64,000 nt of DNA from Kutzneria buriramensis (GCF_003387475.1 NZ_QUNO01000004.1:606176-670175), one strand, 5' to 3'. Positions 7,947 through 18,319 are shown, numbered from the stretch's first letter. Translations and numbers: made by a program. Notes: a model not told the origin generated them from the letters alone.

Positions 7947-9665
7947 TCAGTGGTTGCCGGGCGGCACCGGCGCTCCCGAGCCGCCCACCAGGAAGTCCAG
8001 GTCGGCGCCGCGGTCGGCCTGGCCGACGTGGTCGACGTAGAGCCGCACCCACCCCCGATCGGCCGCGCGGGGCGGCGGGGTCCACGCCGCCTTGCGGGCC
8101 GCGAGCTCGACGTCGTCGACGGCCAGGTGCAGCCGCCGGCGGTCGACGTCCAGCTCGATCACGTCGCCGTCGCGGACCAGCGCCAACGGGCCGCCCACCG
8201 CGGACTCCGGCGCCACGTGCAGCACCACGGTGCCGTAGGCGGTGCCGCTCATCCGGCCGTCGGAGATCCGGACGGCGTCGTCCACACCGGACTCCAACAG
8301 CCGGCGCGGCAGGCCGAAGTTGCCCACCTCGGGCATGCCGGGAAAGCCCCGCGGCCCGACGCCGGTCAGCACGAACACGCTGTCCCGGTCGCATTCGACA
8401 GTATCGATGCGACTGTGCAGGTCGTCCACGCCGTGGAAGACCACCGCGCGGCCGGCGTGGCGCAGCAGGGAGGGTGACGCCGCGGCAGGTTTGATGACCG
8501 CGCCGTCCGGGGCGAGATTGCCGCGCAGCACGGCCAATCCGGCGTCGGTCCGCAATGGATCGGTCGCGGTCCGTATCACCTCGCGGTCGAACACCTCGGC
8601 GTCGGCGACGTTCTCGGTCACCGTCCCGCCGGTCACGGTGATCGCGTCCGGGTGCGGCAGCAGGTCGCCCAGCTCGCGCAGCACGGCCGGCAGGCCGCCG
8701 GCGTAGCAGAAGTCCTCCATCAGGAACCGGCCCGCCGGCATCAGGTCCACCAGCAGCGGCACGGACCGACCCAAGCGATCCAGGTCGTCCAGGTCGAAGG
8801 GCACGCCCAGGCGGCCGGCCAGCGCCAGCAGATGGACCGCGAAGTTGCTGGAGCCGCCGATCGCCGCGTTCACCACGACCGCGTTCTCGACGGCCTCCCT
8901 GGTCACGATCGACGACATGCGGACGTCCTCGCGCACCAGCTCCACGATCCTGATGCCGCTGACGTGGGCCATCGCCTTGCGGCGCGAGTCCACCGCGGGC
9001 AGCGCCGCCATGCCGGGCAGCGACAGCCCCATCGACTCCGCCCAGCAGCCCATCGTGGAGGCGGTGCCCATGGTGTTGCAGTGGCCGGCCGACCGGGACA
9101 TGCACGCCTCGGCGGCGTTCATGTCGGCCTGGGACATCGCGCCGGTGCGACGGGCGTCCGCGAACCGCCAGACGTCGGTGCCGGAGCCGAGCTGCTTGCC
9201 GCGGAACCGCCCGTTGAGCATCGGCCCGCCGCCCACCACCATCGTCGGCAGGTCCACGCTGGCCGCGCCCATCAGCAGCGCCGGGGTGGTCTTGTCGCAG
9301 CCGGTCAGCAGCACGACGCCGTCCAGCGGGTTGGCCCGCAGCGTCTCCTCCACGTCCATCGAGACGAGGTTGCGGAACAGCATGGTCGTCGGGCGCATCA
9401 GGATCTCGCCGAGCGAGGTGACCGGGAACTCCATCGGCAGCCCGCCGGCCTCGTACACGCCCCGCTTGACGTGCTCGGCGATCTCCCGCAGGTGCGCGTT
9501 GCACGGCGTGAGGTCGCTGGCGGTCTGGCAGATGCCGATCACCGGCCGGCCGTCGAAGGCGTGGTCGGGATGGCCCTGGTTGCGCAGCCAGGACCGGTGG
9601 GTGAAGCCCAGCACGCCCTGGTCGCGGAACCAGCCGTGGCTGCGCAGTGCTCGCGTTTCGGCCAT
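7947..9665 (-). CDS. IlvD/Edd-family dehydratase (sugar-acid or dihydroxy-acid dehydratase)
   Basis: The 572-residue cytoplasmic Fe-S dehydratase carries GCDKTTPALLMG, the cluster-region Cys in AGHCNTMGTASTMG, and GPRGFPGMPEVG with DGRMSGTAYG near the C-terminus. These define the IlvD/Edd superfamily. The GTASTMGCWAESMGL region and overall wording fit the L-arabonate/L-fuconate/D-xylonate dehydratase branch better than housekeeping IlvD. It converges with dasR and diverges from an MFS exporter. A sugar-acid role would fit the lactonase-like gene at 1-537, but the two are not adjacent. The start is the ATG at 9663-9665. Confidence 0.85.
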   Translation of the reverse strand: MAETRALRSHGWFRDQGVLGFTHRSWLRNQGHPDHAFDGRPVIGICQTASDLTPCNAHLREIAEHVKRGVYEAGGLPMEFPVTSLGEILMRPTTMLFRNLVSMDVEETLRANPLDGVVLLTGCDKTTPALLMGAASVDLPTMVVGGGPMLNGRFRGKQLGSGTDVWRFADARRTGAMSQADMNAAEACMSRSAGHCNTMGTASTMGCWAESMGLSLPGMAALPAVDSRRKAMAHVSGIRIVELVREDVRMSSIVTREAVENAVVVNAAIGGSSNFAVHLLALAGRLGVPFDLDDLDRLGRSVPLLVDLMPAGRFLMEDFCYAGGLPAVLRELGDLLPHPDAITVTGGTVTENVADAEVFDREVIRTATDPLRTDAGLAVLRGNLAPDGAVIKPAAASPSLLRHAGRAVVFHGVDDLHSRIDTVECDRDSVFVLTGVGPRGFPGMPEVGNFGLPRRLLESGVDDAVRISDGRMSGTAYGTVVLHVAPESAVGGPLALVRDGDVIELDVDRRRLHLAVDDVELAARKAAWTPPPRAADRGWVRLYVDHVGQADRGADLDFLVGGSGAPVPPGNH

Positions 9666-9740
9666 GCGGCGGACGCTAGTCACACCCACGCGGCGCGGGG
9701 AAGGACGAAGCCCGCGAGTGCGCGAAAATTCCCCGAACCG

Positions 9741-9763
9741 GCAACGAAGGCGGACTTCGTTGC
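9741..9763. promoter_or_regulatory. Palindromic operator-like site in divergent promoter
   Basis: GCAACGAAG and CTTCGTTGC form 9-bp perfect arms around GCGGA, 44 bp before the MFS start and in the 141-bp divergent region with the dehydratase gene. The form suits a TetR- or MarR-type dimer, but no such regulator gene is adjacent. Confidence 0.45.
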
Positions 9764-9806
9764 ACTCGGCTTGCATCGGACGGGGTGGCAGTAGCACGGT
9801 GCTGGC

Positions 9807-11333
9807 ATGACCACCACGGGCTCCGCGTCGGCCGGAGTGAGCTGGGGCAGCGCGCAGGCCCGCGGCGTGCTCGCCGCCACCGTCGTCGGCTCCGGCATGG
9901 CGATGCTCGACGGCACCATCGTCAACGTCGCGCTGCCCAAGATCGGCGGCGAGCTCGGCGCGTCGGTCACGGGGTTGCAGTGGGTGCTCGACGGCTACCT
10001 GCTCTCGTTGGCGTCGCTGATCCTCGTCGCCGGCTCGCTCGGCGACCGCTACGGCCGGCGCCGCGTGTTCGAGCTCGGAGTGGTCTGGTTCGGCCTGGCT
10101 TCGGTCCTGTGCGGCGCGGCGCCCACCACCGGGGTCCTGGTGGCCGCGCGGGTGCTCCAGGGCGTTGGCGGGGCTCTCCTGACCCCGGGCTCGCTGGCGC
10201 TGCTCCAGTCGACCTTCCGGCACGACGACCGGGCGCGGGCCATCGGCGCGTGGTCCGGCCTGGGCGGGGTGGCTGCCGCGGTCGGCCCGCTGGTCGGCGG
10301 CCTGCTCGTCCAGGCCTGGTCCTGGCGGCTGGCCTTCCTGGTCAACGTGCCGGTCGCGGCGCTGTGCATCTACCTGTGCCGCAAGTACGTGCCGGAGTCG
10401 CGTGACGCGTCCATGAAGGGCCACCCGGACGTCGTCGGCACGGTGCTGTGCGCGCTGGGGCTGGCCGGCGTCACCGGGGCCCTGGTCGAGGGGCCGGCGC
10501 GCGGCCTGGGCGACCCGTTCGTGCTGGTCGCGCTCGTCGTCGGGGTGCTGGGCCTGGCCGCGTTCTGCGTGCTCCAGATCCGCGAGCGCGACCCGCTGGT
10601 CCCGCCGGACCTGTTCGCCAACCGCACGTTCACCGTGTCCAACCTGCTGACGTTCCTGATGTACGCGGCGCTCGGCGGCGTGATGATGCTGATGGTCATG
10701 CAGTTGCAGGTGTCGCTGCACTACCCGCCGGTGCTGGCCGGCCTGGCCGGGCTGCCGATCACGCTGATCATGCTCGTCGGCTCCGCCCGGTCCGGGAAGC
10801 TGGCCCAGCGCATCGGCCCGCGGCTCCAGCTGATCGTCGGGCCGATCCTGGTCGGCGCCGGCATGCTGATGCTGCGCTGGGCCGTGCCGGGCGCGTCCTA
10901 CCTGTCCGGCGTGCTGCCCGGCGTGGTGGTGTTCGGCCTCGGCCTGGTGATCGCGGTCGCGCCGGTGACGGCGACGGTGCTGGCCGCCGCGCCGGACCGG
11001 CATGCGGGGGTGGCCTCCGGCGTGAACAACGCCGTCGCGCGCACGGGATCGCTGCTCGCGGTGGCCGTGCTGCCGGCGGCGGCCGGCATCACCGGAGACA
11101 AGTACGCCGATCCGACCGCGCTGACGGCCGGCTGGCAGATGGCCCTGCTCATTTGCGCAGTCGCCGCGGTGGCCGGCGGTGTGATCGCTTTCTGGGTGGA
11201 CAACGGGGTTCTGGGCGAGGCGCCGACGGAGGCGGTAGTCGAGGATTCCCCGCATCCGGGCGACTGCCTGCACTGCGGCGTGGAGGGGCCGCCCACGCAC
11301 GTGGTGCCGCGTCAAGTGTCCACAGTGGACTGA
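9807..11333 (+). CDS. MFS efflux transporter, DHA2 (EmrB/QacA) family
   Basis: The 508-residue membrane protein is predicted to have 14 transmembrane helices. Motif A is GSLGDRYGRRRVF between TM2 and TM3. Motif C-like GLGGVAAAVGPLVGGLL in TM5 marks a drug:proton antiporter. Motif D1 is seen as LDGTIVNVALPKI in TM1. The hydrophilic C-terminal tail of about 45 residues carries a CLHC pair, which is uncommon in this family. The export substrate is unknown; neighbours give no biosynthetic context. Confidence 0.9.
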   Translation: MTTTGSASAGVSWGSAQARGVLAATVVGSGMAMLDGTIVNVALPKIGGELGASVTGLQWVLDGYLLSLASLILVAGSLGDRYGRRRVFELGVVWFGLASVLCGAAPTTGVLVAARVLQGVGGALLTPGSLALLQSTFRHDDRARAIGAWSGLGGVAAAVGPLVGGLLVQAWSWRLAFLVNVPVAALCIYLCRKYVPESRDASMKGHPDVVGTVLCALGLAGVTGALVEGPARGLGDPFVLVALVVGVLGLAAFCVLQIRERDPLVPPDLFANRTFTVSNLLTFLMYAALGGVMMLMVMQLQVSLHYPPVLAGLAGLPITLIMLVGSARSGKLAQRIGPRLQLIVGPILVGAGMLMLRWAVPGASYLSGVLPGVVVFGLGLVIAVAPVTATVLAAAPDRHAGVASGVNNAVARTGSLLAVAVLPAAAGITGDKYADPTALTAGWQMALLICAVAAVAGGVIAFWVDNGVLGEAPTEAVVEDSPHPGDCLHCGVEGPPTHVVPRQVSTVD

Positions 11334-11419
11334 AGGGGGTGTTCGTGCTCACCATCGCCCAACCCCGGGAGTGCTCGCCACGTCTTGTGCGTTGGTAGTG
11401 CAGTAGGGGATTGGGAGCG

Positions 11420-12088
11420 ATGAGCAAGGAGCAGGGTACGAAGGGCTTGGACATCAAGCCGACGCAGGTCGCGGCGGGCGCGCTGGCGTCCGTGACGGCG
11501 GCCGTGCTGGGGTCGAAGCTGGGGGTCGCGGGCACCGTGGCCGGCGCCGGCATGGCCAGCGTGGTCGGCACCGTGGGCACCGCCATGTACGAGCGGTCGA
11601 TCCAGGCGGCCCGGTCCCGGGTCACGGCCCGCATCAAGCAGGAGGAGCCGCCCGCCGGCGCGTCGCACGACGCCGAGACCGTGCGGCTGATGGTGGCGCC
11701 GCCCGGGGAGGAGACGACCGGCCGGCGTCGGTGGCCGCTGATGGTCGCCGGCGTGGTGGCCGCGTTCGTGCTGGGCATGGGCGTGCTGACGGTCGTCGAA
11801 CTGCTGGACGGCCACGCCACCTCCGGCACCGGAAATCGCACCACCGTCGGCGCCTTGTTCGGCCAGCCGGGGCAGAGCACGCCGGCGCCGACGACGTCCA
11901 ACGCGCCGCCGCCCACGTCGTCCTCTGCGACCACCTCCAGCAGCACTCCGACGACCACCTCCAACACCCCGCCGTCGTCGTCTTCGAGCACGTCCACCAG
12001 CACCACGACGTCGTCCTCGACGACCACCACCACGTCTGCGCCGCAGGCGACGACCACCACGGGCGGGACGCCGCCGGGGGCGAACTAG
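11420..12088 (+). CDS. Membrane-anchored Thr/Ser/Pro-rich protein of unknown function
   Basis: I do not recognise a named family. The 222-residue protein starts at ATG 11420 after GGGAG. Residues about 18-60 form an Ala/Gly-rich glycine-zipper-like segment. One clear transmembrane helix (PLMVAGVVAAFVLGMGVLTVVELL, about 105-128) is preceded by RRR, and the last 85 residues are almost only Thr, Ser and Pro. The layout suggests an inside N-terminus and a possibly O-mannosylated extracellular stalk. It stands alone between the exporter and the protease. Confidence 0.75.
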   Translation: MSKEQGTKGLDIKPTQVAAGALASVTAAVLGSKLGVAGTVAGAGMASVVGTVGTAMYERSIQAARSRVTARIKQEEPPAGASHDAETVRLMVAPPGEETTGRRRWPLMVAGVVAAFVLGMGVLTVVELLDGHATSGTGNRTTVGALFGQPGQSTPAPTTSNAPPPTSSSATTSSSTPTTTSNTPPSSSSSTSTSTTTSSSTTTTTSAPQATTTTGGTPPGAN

Positions 12089-12566
12089 CCGGTGTCGGCC
12101 TCCTGCGCCAGGGGCCATGGCGGCTGCCGCCGGTCCGGGTAGTTCGACTGCCGCCGGATGGCCGATCGGTCACGGCGGTGACCGGACGGGCAGCCGATCG
12201 CGGCCGGCGGTATTGAACAGCAATTCTGCGTGGCGTTACTTAAACGTCAACTGTTAACCGCTACGCGTCGTACCCACGCGGGCGGCACGTGTGACACGCT
12301 TTGCGCCCGATCGGACTCTCGGCCGAAAGACATTCGGCGGCGTGCCCCAGGCGGATTTCAGGGGGAGGGAAGTTTGGCGGAAGAGGCGACCACGGTGACG
12401 CCCGATCTCGGCTCTGCGGGTCTCAGACCCGGGGGATCACGAGGTGGGGGGAGGGTGGGGCGACCCCTGCCGCCGCCCCACCGCCCGTCCCCCTGAAAGG
12501 CTCGGGAAGGGGTCCCTGCAACCGCCACTCCCGAGTCCCCGCATCCGAAGATGAGGGAGACGTCTG
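12089..12566. other. 478-bp intergenic region before the protease gene
   Basis: I see no credible gene. It contains a 7-bp hairpin CGGTCAC/GTGACCG (12167-12173 with 12178-12184) that could end the upstream transcript, and an AT-richer stretch around 12220-12275 (GTTACTT, GTTAAC) suited to a promoter. A 6-bp hairpin GGGTCT/AGACCC lies at 12418-12430. The 88-codon frame at 12230-12496 lacks a ribosome-binding site and typical composition. Confidence 0.5.
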
Positions 12567-13724
12567 ATGAACCGCACTCGTGCGGCTCGGATCACCGGCG
12601 CTGCCCTGCTGAGCTTTGGCCTCGCCGCTACTGTCAGCGTACCGGCCGCGGCGACTTCTGCGCCCGTCTCTGTCGATACGTCCACGAATGGTGTGGTCAT
12701 ATCACCCGATGTAGCGAGCGCGCTGCGACGGGATCTGGGTTTGTCACCCGCTCGGGCGAGGGATCTGTTCGCCCGACAGAATCGCGCCGATGTGCAGGTC
12801 GCGACGCTGCGCACAGCGCTCGGGCCGATCTTTGCCGGCTCCTGGTTCGACGCGGCGGCCGGCGAGGCCGTGGTGGCAGTGACCGACGTCACATTTGTCC
12901 CGTCCGTGCGCGCGGCGGGTGTTGAGGCAAGGGTTGTCCCCCGAACGGACGCCCAGTTGACCGCCGTCGCCGAGGGGCTGAACGCCCGCCCGGCTCCCGC
13001 CGGAGTGGCCGGTTGGTACGTCGACCTGCCGAGCGACCAGGTTGTGGTTCAAGTTCTGGACCATTCGGGCCCGACCGAATCGTTCGTCGCGGCGGCCGGC
13101 CCGGCCGTCCGCGAGGAGACCGTCGCGGCCCGGCCGCGCCCGCTGTACGCCGTCCGTGGCGGCGATGCCTGGTACGGACCGGACTTCCGGTGCTCGGTCG
13201 GATTCGCCGCCACGGACGGAGGCGGCGGCAAACACTTCGTGACGGCCGGGCATTGCACGGCCGGCGGTGGTACTGCATTCGGGTACAACCGAGTTTCACT
13301 CGGCCGGAGCAGCGGCAGCCACTTCGGTTCCGGCGGCGATTTCGGCAAGGTCGACATCACCTCCGACCAGTGGACTCTCGCCGGCCTCGTGATCAACGGC
13401 GGCGGCACGGTCGCGGTCAGGGGCTCGGCCGAGGCGGCCGTCGGCGCGGCGGTCTGCCGCTCCGGCTCCACCTCCGGCTGGCACTGCGGTGTCATCCAGG
13501 CCAAGAACCAGACGGTGGTCTACTCCGAGGGCACGGTCACCGGTCTGACCAGGACGAACGTCTGCGCCGAGCCCGGTGACTCCGGCGGCGCCTGGATCAG
13601 CGGCAACCAGGCGCAGGGCGTCACCTCCGGCGGCTCGGGCGACTGCACACACGGCGGCACCACGTACTTCAGTCCGGTGAACCCGGCACTGAGCGCATAC
13701 GGACTTCGGCTCGTCACGAGCTGA
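12567..13724 (+). CDS. Secreted S1-family serine protease (streptogrisin-like)
   Basis: The 385-residue preproprotein has a signal peptide (positive MNRTRAAR, hydrophobic core, cleavage near AAA-TSA at about residue 30), a pro-region of about 160 residues and a chymotrypsin-fold domain from about residue 190. The catalytic triad is visible: His229 in TAGHC, Asp258 in GGDFGKV and Ser339 in GDSGG. Cysteine pairs flank His and Ser as in alpha-lytic/streptogrisin proteases. The start has GAGGGAGA upstream at good spacing. It would digest extracellular protein; specificity is not predictable. Confidence 0.92.
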   Translation: MNRTRAARITGAALLSFGLAATVSVPAAATSAPVSVDTSTNGVVISPDVASALRRDLGLSPARARDLFARQNRADVQVATLRTALGPIFAGSWFDAAAGEAVVAVTDVTFVPSVRAAGVEARVVPRTDAQLTAVAEGLNARPAPAGVAGWYVDLPSDQVVVQVLDHSGPTESFVAAAGPAVREETVAARPRPLYAVRGGDAWYGPDFRCSVGFAATDGGGGKHFVTAGHCTAGGGTAFGYNRVSLGRSSGSHFGSGGDFGKVDITSDQWTLAGLVINGGGTVAVRGSAEAAVGAAVCRSGSTSGWHCGVIQAKNQTVVYSEGTVTGLTRTNVCAEPGDSGGAWISGNQAQGVTSGGSGDCTHGGTTYFSPVNPALSAYGLRLVTS

Positions 13725-13835
13725 TCCCTAGGGGTGGGAGTCCTTCCCTGCACTCCCGCCCACCGCCCCGGCGGCCGGCACCCTGCGCCGGCCGTCGGGG
13801 CCTGTGTTCTTGGCGCTCGCTTCGCTCGCGCGCGC

Positions 13836-13931
13836 TCGGCCCCTGTGGGGCCGACGCCTCGCCCTTGCTGGATTTCGATCGGCCACGTCGGCTCGGGTGG
13901 TGGGTGCGTGGGTGGTGGCCGATCGAAATCC
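13836..13931. repeat. Nested intergenic hairpins between protease and thiE
   Basis: TCGGCCCC TGT GGGGCCGA (13836-13854) is followed by 17-bp perfect arms GGATTTCGATCGGCCAC (13870-13886) and complement (13915-13931). It lies between convergent genes and can terminate both. The AT-richer stem containing TTTCGATCG beside GC-rich hairpins resembles the elements at 19544-19670 and 46049-46195. Confidence 0.7.
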
Positions 13932-13965
13932 GGCAACCGGGCGAAGCGCCGGCGGGGCCGAGCGA

Positions 13966-14613
13966 TTAGCCGGGGAGGCGGGACTTGAGGGCCTCGGCTG
14001 CTGCCTTCGGGTCGTCGGCGTCGGTGATGGCGCGGACGACGACGATCCGGCGGGCGCCGGCGGCCAGGACATCGGCGAGCCGGGTCTGGTCGATGCCGCC
14101 GATGGCGAACCAGGGCCGCGGCGACGTCACGTGCCGCACCAGGTCCAGTCCGGGCGCCGGGCGTCCCGGCTTGGTCGGCGTGGGCCAGCACGGGCCGGTG
14201 CAGAAGTAGTCCACCCCCGGCTCCACCGCGGCGGCGTCGGCCTGTGCGGCGTCGTGGGTGGACCGGCCGATGGCGATGTCGTCGCCGGCGATGCGGCGGG
14301 CCAGCGGCACCGGCAGGTCGTCCTGACCGAGGTGCAGCACGTCGGCCCCGGCGGCGACCGCGACGTCGGCCCGGTCGTTCACGGCGAGCAGTGCGCCGTG
14401 CCGGGCGCAGGCCTCGGCGAGCACCTCCAGCGCGGCCAGCTCGAACCGGGCCTCCAGGCCCTTGTCCCGCAGCTGCACGATGTCGACGCCGCCGGCGAGC
14501 GCGGCGTCGGCGAACGCGGCGAGATCCCCGGTGGCGGCGCGGGCGTCGGTGCACAGGTACAGCCGTGCGTCCGCGAGCCGCTTCCTGATCTGTTCTCCAT
14601 CCAGTCCTGGCAC
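13966..14613 (-). CDS. thiE: Thiamine-phosphate synthase
   Basis: It joins HMP-pyrophosphate and the thiazole phosphate to give thiamine monophosphate. The 215-residue TIM-barrel protein has [39 protein letters not shown] and FAIGGID, the ThiE diphosphate- and thiazole-binding loops. No in-frame ATG precedes the domain; GTG 14613 fits the family start. It diverges from thiO, and its start codon is only about 28 nt from the 5' edge of the thiO TPP riboswitch, so the two promoters must overlap or interleave. Order thiE/thiOSG matches M. tuberculosis Rv0414c-Rv0417. Confidence 0.93.
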   Translation of the reverse strand: MPGLDGEQIRKRLADARLYLCTDARAATGDLAAFADAALAGGVDIVQLRDKGLEARFELAALEVLAEACARHGALLAVNDRADVAVAAGADVLHLGQDDLPVPLARRIAGDDIAIGRSTHDAAQADAAAVEPGVDYFCTGPCWPTPTKPGRPAPGLDLVRHVTSPRPWFAIGGIDQTRLADVLAAGARRIVVVRAITDADDPKAAAEALKSRLPG

Positions 14614-14640
14614 GGGTGCTACGGTAGGCCCCAGTGGTCC

Positions 14641-14729
14641 GCACGGGAGCCTGGAGGAACCGGGCTGAGAGGGGGCTTGCCAGCCCCGACCGTCGAACCT
14701 GATCCGGGTCATGCCGGCGCAGGGAGCGT
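14641..14729 (+). promoter_or_regulatory. TPP riboswitch (THI element) upstream of thiO
   Basis: The conserved TPP aptamer blocks are present: ACGGGAGC at the 5' side, GGGCTGAGAGGG (pyrimidine-sensing CUGAGA), and GAACCTGATCCGGGTCATGCCGGCGCAGGGA on the 3' side. The terminal AGGGAG lies 11 nt before the TTG start of thiO, so ligand binding could hide the ribosome-binding site and block translation of thiOSG. Confidence 0.93.
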
Positions 14730-14737
14730 GATGTGTC

Positions 14738-15841
14738 TTGAAGGTCGCCGTTGTCGGTGGTGGGGTCGTCGGTCTGTCGGTCGCGTGGGCGGCCGCCGAG
14801 GCGGGCCACCAGGTGGTGCTGATCGATGCCGCGCCGGGGTCCGGCGCGTCCTGGGTGGCGGGCGGCATGCTCGCGCCGGTCACGGAGGCGTGGCCGGGCG
14901 AGGAGCACGTGCTGGCGCTGGGCAGCGCGTCGCTGGACCGCTGGCCGGATTTCGCCGCCAGGCTGGAAAAGAAGGGCGGCCTGCGCGAAGAGGGAACCCT
15001 GGCGGTGGCCGTGGACGCGGCCGACCGGGAGGAACTCGACGGCGTCGCCGACTATCTCGCCAGACTCGGCCGGGAGGTGCGGCGCCTCACCGCGCGTGAG
15101 GTGCGACGACTCGAGCCGACCCTGGGCATGTCCGTCCGAAGTGGACTGTCGGTGCCTGGGGACCTGGCCGTGGACAACAGGGTGCTGCTGGCGTCGCTGC
15201 GCAAGGCGGCCACAGATGCCGGCGCACAGCCGATTGCGGTGGCAGCGCGCAGCGTCAGCGCAGGTGAAGTGTTGCTGGTCAACGGATCGACCGTCGCCTG
15301 TGACGCCGTCGTGCTGGCAGCCGGGGCGCGGAGCGGCGGCCTGTACGAGGGACTGGCGAAGGTGGTCCGGCCGGTCAAGGGCGAGATCCTCCGGCTCAAG
15401 GCCCGGCCGGGCGCGCTGGATCCGCCGACGAGAACGGTCCGCGCGCTGGTCGAAGGCCGGCACGTCTACCTGGTGCCGCGGGAAGGTCGTGGGCTTGTGC
15501 TGGGCGCGACCCAGTACGAGACGGGCTTCGACACCGACGTGACGGTCGCCGGCGTCCGCGACCTGCTGCGCGACGCCGAGCGGGTGCTGCCCGGCATCGG
15601 CGAGTACGCGGTCGTGGAATGCGCCGCCGGCCTGCGGCCCGGCAGTCCCGACAACCTGCCGCTGCTGGGCTGGCTGGAGCCGGGGGTGCTGGCCGCGACC
15701 GGCCACCACCGCAACGGGATCCTGCTCGCCCCGATCACCGCCGAGGCGGTGGTGGACCTGCTCGCCGGCCGGGAACCGCCGGAGCCGGCGCGCGCCGCCG
15801 ACCCGGCCCGACTGCTCGACGTCACGAACGGGGGAGGCTGA
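14738..15841 (+). CDS. thiO: Glycine oxidase ThiO (FAD-dependent)
   Basis: It oxidises glycine to the iminoglycine needed for the thiazole ring of thiamine. The 367-residue flavoprotein starts with the Rossmann motif [19 protein letters not shown], followed by [13 protein letters not shown] and the C-terminal FAD contact [18 protein letters not shown]. The DAO-family length is normal. The only in-frame start consistent with the domain is TTG 14738, directly after the TPP riboswitch. thiS follows with no gap. Confidence 0.92.
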   Translation: MKVAVVGGGVVGLSVAWAAAEAGHQVVLIDAAPGSGASWVAGGMLAPVTEAWPGEEHVLALGSASLDRWPDFAARLEKKGGLREEGTLAVAVDAADREELDGVADYLARLGREVRRLTAREVRRLEPTLGMSVRSGLSVPGDLAVDNRVLLASLRKAATDAGAQPIAVAARSVSAGEVLLVNGSTVACDAVVLAAGARSGGLYEGLAKVVRPVKGEILRLKARPGALDPPTRTVRALVEGRHVYLVPREGRGLVLGATQYETGFDTDVTVAGVRDLLRDAERVLPGIGEYAVVECAAGLRPGSPDNLPLLGWLEPGVLAATGHHRNGILLAPITAEAVVDLLAGREPPEPARAADPARLLDVTNGGG

Positions 15842-15842
15842 A

Positions 15843-16803
<961 letters not shown>

Positions 16804-16815
16804 GTCATCATGAAC

Positions 16816-16832
16816 GGTAGGTGCCACCTACC
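16816..16832. promoter_or_regulatory. MarR operator-like palindrome
   Basis: GGTAGGT and ACCTACC form perfect 7-bp arms around GCC. The site ends 1 nt before the GAGGAG ribosome-binding site of the MarR-type gene, a typical autoregulatory position. Confidence 0.65.
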
Positions 16833-16847
16833 TGAGGAGTGAGTGTC

Positions 16848-17294
16848 GTGGCGATGTCGACGACGGCGGCCACGGTCGACGAGACCACGCGGCTGTACCT
16901 GGCGGTCGGCCGGCTGTCCCGGATCCTGCGCCGCAGCGGGTCCCCCGGCCTGGGCCAGGGCTCGATCTCGGCGCTGGCCACGCTGACGTACAAGGGCCCG
17001 ATGCGGCTGGGCGACCTGGCGGCCCGGGAGGGGGTGGCCCCGCCGACGCTGTCCCGGATCATCGCCGCACTGGTGGAGTCCGGCTTCGTGATGCGGGAGG
17101 CCGACCCGCAGGACGGCCGGGCGTCGCTGGTGCGGGCCACGCCGGAGGGGGAGCGGATCATGGCCGGGGTCCGCTCCGAGCGGCTGCACGAGCTGCACAA
17201 CCGCCTGGAGCGGCTCACCGATGAGCAGCGGACCGCGCTGACCGCGGCGCTGCCGGCGCTGGAGGAGCTGGTGGCCGAGGACGGCCTCGGCTAG
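16848..17294 (+). CDS. MarR-family transcriptional regulator
   Basis: The protein of about 148 residues has the MarR winged helix (MRLGDLAAREGVAPPTLSRIIAALVESGFVMREADPQDGRASLVRATPEG, including the wing DPxDGR). GTG 16848 is chosen because GAGGAG (16834-16839) is 8 nt upstream; GTG 16839 overlaps that site and ATG 16854 is too far. It probably binds the palindrome at 16816-16832 and controls itself. It converges with the oxidoreductase gene, the two TAG stops sharing CTAG at 17291-17294. Confidence 0.9.
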   Translation: MAMSTTAATVDETTRLYLAVGRLSRILRRSGSPGLGQGSISALATLTYKGPMRLGDLAAREGVAPPTLSRIIAALVESGFVMREADPQDGRASLVRATPEGERIMAGVRSERLHELHNRLERLTDEQRTALTAALPALEELVAEDGLG

Positions 17295-18226
17295 GCCAAT
17301 ACGTCCAGCACCAGCTTCCCGGTCAGCGCGTTGGCGGCGCCGATCTCGTGCGCCTTGCCGGCCTCGGCCAGCGGCAGCACCTGGTCGACGTGCACGGTCA
17401 GCCGGCCGGCGGCGATCAGGTCCAGCAAGGCGAGCAGTCCTCGCTGATCGGGCTCGACGAGGATGCCGGTGGCGCGCACGTCGTGCTGCCGGGCCTTGTC
17501 GGCCAGCTCTTCGCTGACGCCGCCGGGCACCGCGAAGACGGTGCCGCCGGGCTTGAGGACGTCGACCGAGCGCAGCGCGTTGTCGCCGCCGATCAGGTCG
17601 AACACCACGTCGACGTCCGCGGCGACCTCGGTGAAGTCGGTGGTGGTGTAGTCGATCGGCTCGTCGACGCCGATGCCGCGCAGGAAGTCGTGCTTCACGG
17701 CGCGACCGGTGCCGTAGACGAACGCGCCGTGCGCCTTGGCGATCTGCACGGCCAGGTGCCCGACGCCGCCGGCCGCGGCGTGCACGAGCACCTTCTGCCC
17801 GGGCTTGATGCCGGCGTCGTCGACCAGCGCCTGCCACGCGGTGAGGCCGGCCAGCGGCAGCGCGGCCGCCTCGGCGTGGCTCAGACCGGCCGGCTTGCGC
17901 ACGAACTGCCGCGACGGCGCGACGACGAACTCGCCGTAGCCCCCGACCTCGCGCGGGAACAGCGGCATGCCCAGCACCTCGTCGCCCGGCTGGAGCCAGC
18001 TCACGCCGAAGCCGACCTGTTCGACCGTGCCGGACACGTCCCAGCCCAGCACGAACGGCGGCCGGCCGAGGAACACGCCGTGCTCCCGGGTCTTCCAGTC
18101 CACCGGGTTGACGCCGGCCGCGTGCACGCGGACCAGGATCTCCGTCGGCCCCGGCTCCGGCCGGGCCACCTCGGCCAGCTCCAGCACCTCGGGGCCGCCC
18201 AACTCGGTCTGGCGCACGACTCGCAT
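17291..18226 (-). CDS. NADPH:quinone reductase-like medium-chain oxidoreductase
   Basis: The 311-residue protein starts at ATG 18226 (MRVVRQTELGGPEVLEL). It has the zinc-free MDR layout: GroES-like fold with VHAAGVNPVDWKTREHG, then the Rossmann motif HAAAGGVGHLAVQIAKAHGA and FDLIGGDNALRS. It likely reduces quinones or enones using NADPH. The HxlR-type gene diverges from it and probably controls it, as is common for redox-stress HxlR pairs. The stop overlaps that of the MarR-type gene. Confidence 0.88.
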   Translation of the reverse strand: MRVVRQTELGGPEVLELAEVARPEPGPTEILVRVHAAGVNPVDWKTREHGVFLGRPPFVLGWDVSGTVEQVGFGVSWLQPGDEVLGMPLFPREVGGYGEFVVAPSRQFVRKPAGLSHAEAAALPLAGLTAWQALVDDAGIKPGQKVLVHAAAGGVGHLAVQIAKAHGAFVYGTGRAVKHDFLRGIGVDEPIDYTTTDFTEVAADVDVVFDLIGGDNALRSVDVLKPGGTVFAVPGGVSEELADKARQHDVRATGILVEPDQRGLLALLDLIAAGRLTVHVDQVLPLAEAGKAHEIGAANALTGKLVLDVLA

Positions 18227-18287
18227 GACTTGTCCCTTCCCATCGAACGGTTGCTCGGCCATCCTGTGGGAGGCGGTACACATCCGC

Positions 18288-18299
18288 TAGTACGCACTA
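18288..18299. promoter_or_regulatory. HxlR operator-like dyad
   Basis: TAGTACGCACTA has TAGT/ACTA arms and lies in the 93-bp divergent region, 20 bp before the HxlR start. A second partial half-site AAAGTAGG follows. HxlR-family regulators bind such short dyads with TAGT/ACTA-like arms; assignment is by position and form only. Confidence 0.45.
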
Positions 18300-18319
18300 A
18301 TTTGTAAAGTAGGTACCTG

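Noticed and set aside
9666..11315. Extension of the dehydratase frame upstream to 11315
   Set aside because: The extra N-terminal part is antisense to the MFS gene and has no homology; the dehydratase family start is at 9665.
12230..12496. 88-codon plus-strand frame before the protease gene
   Set aside because: No ribosome-binding site, low-complexity Arg/Gly/Pro end, and it overlaps a likely promoter region.
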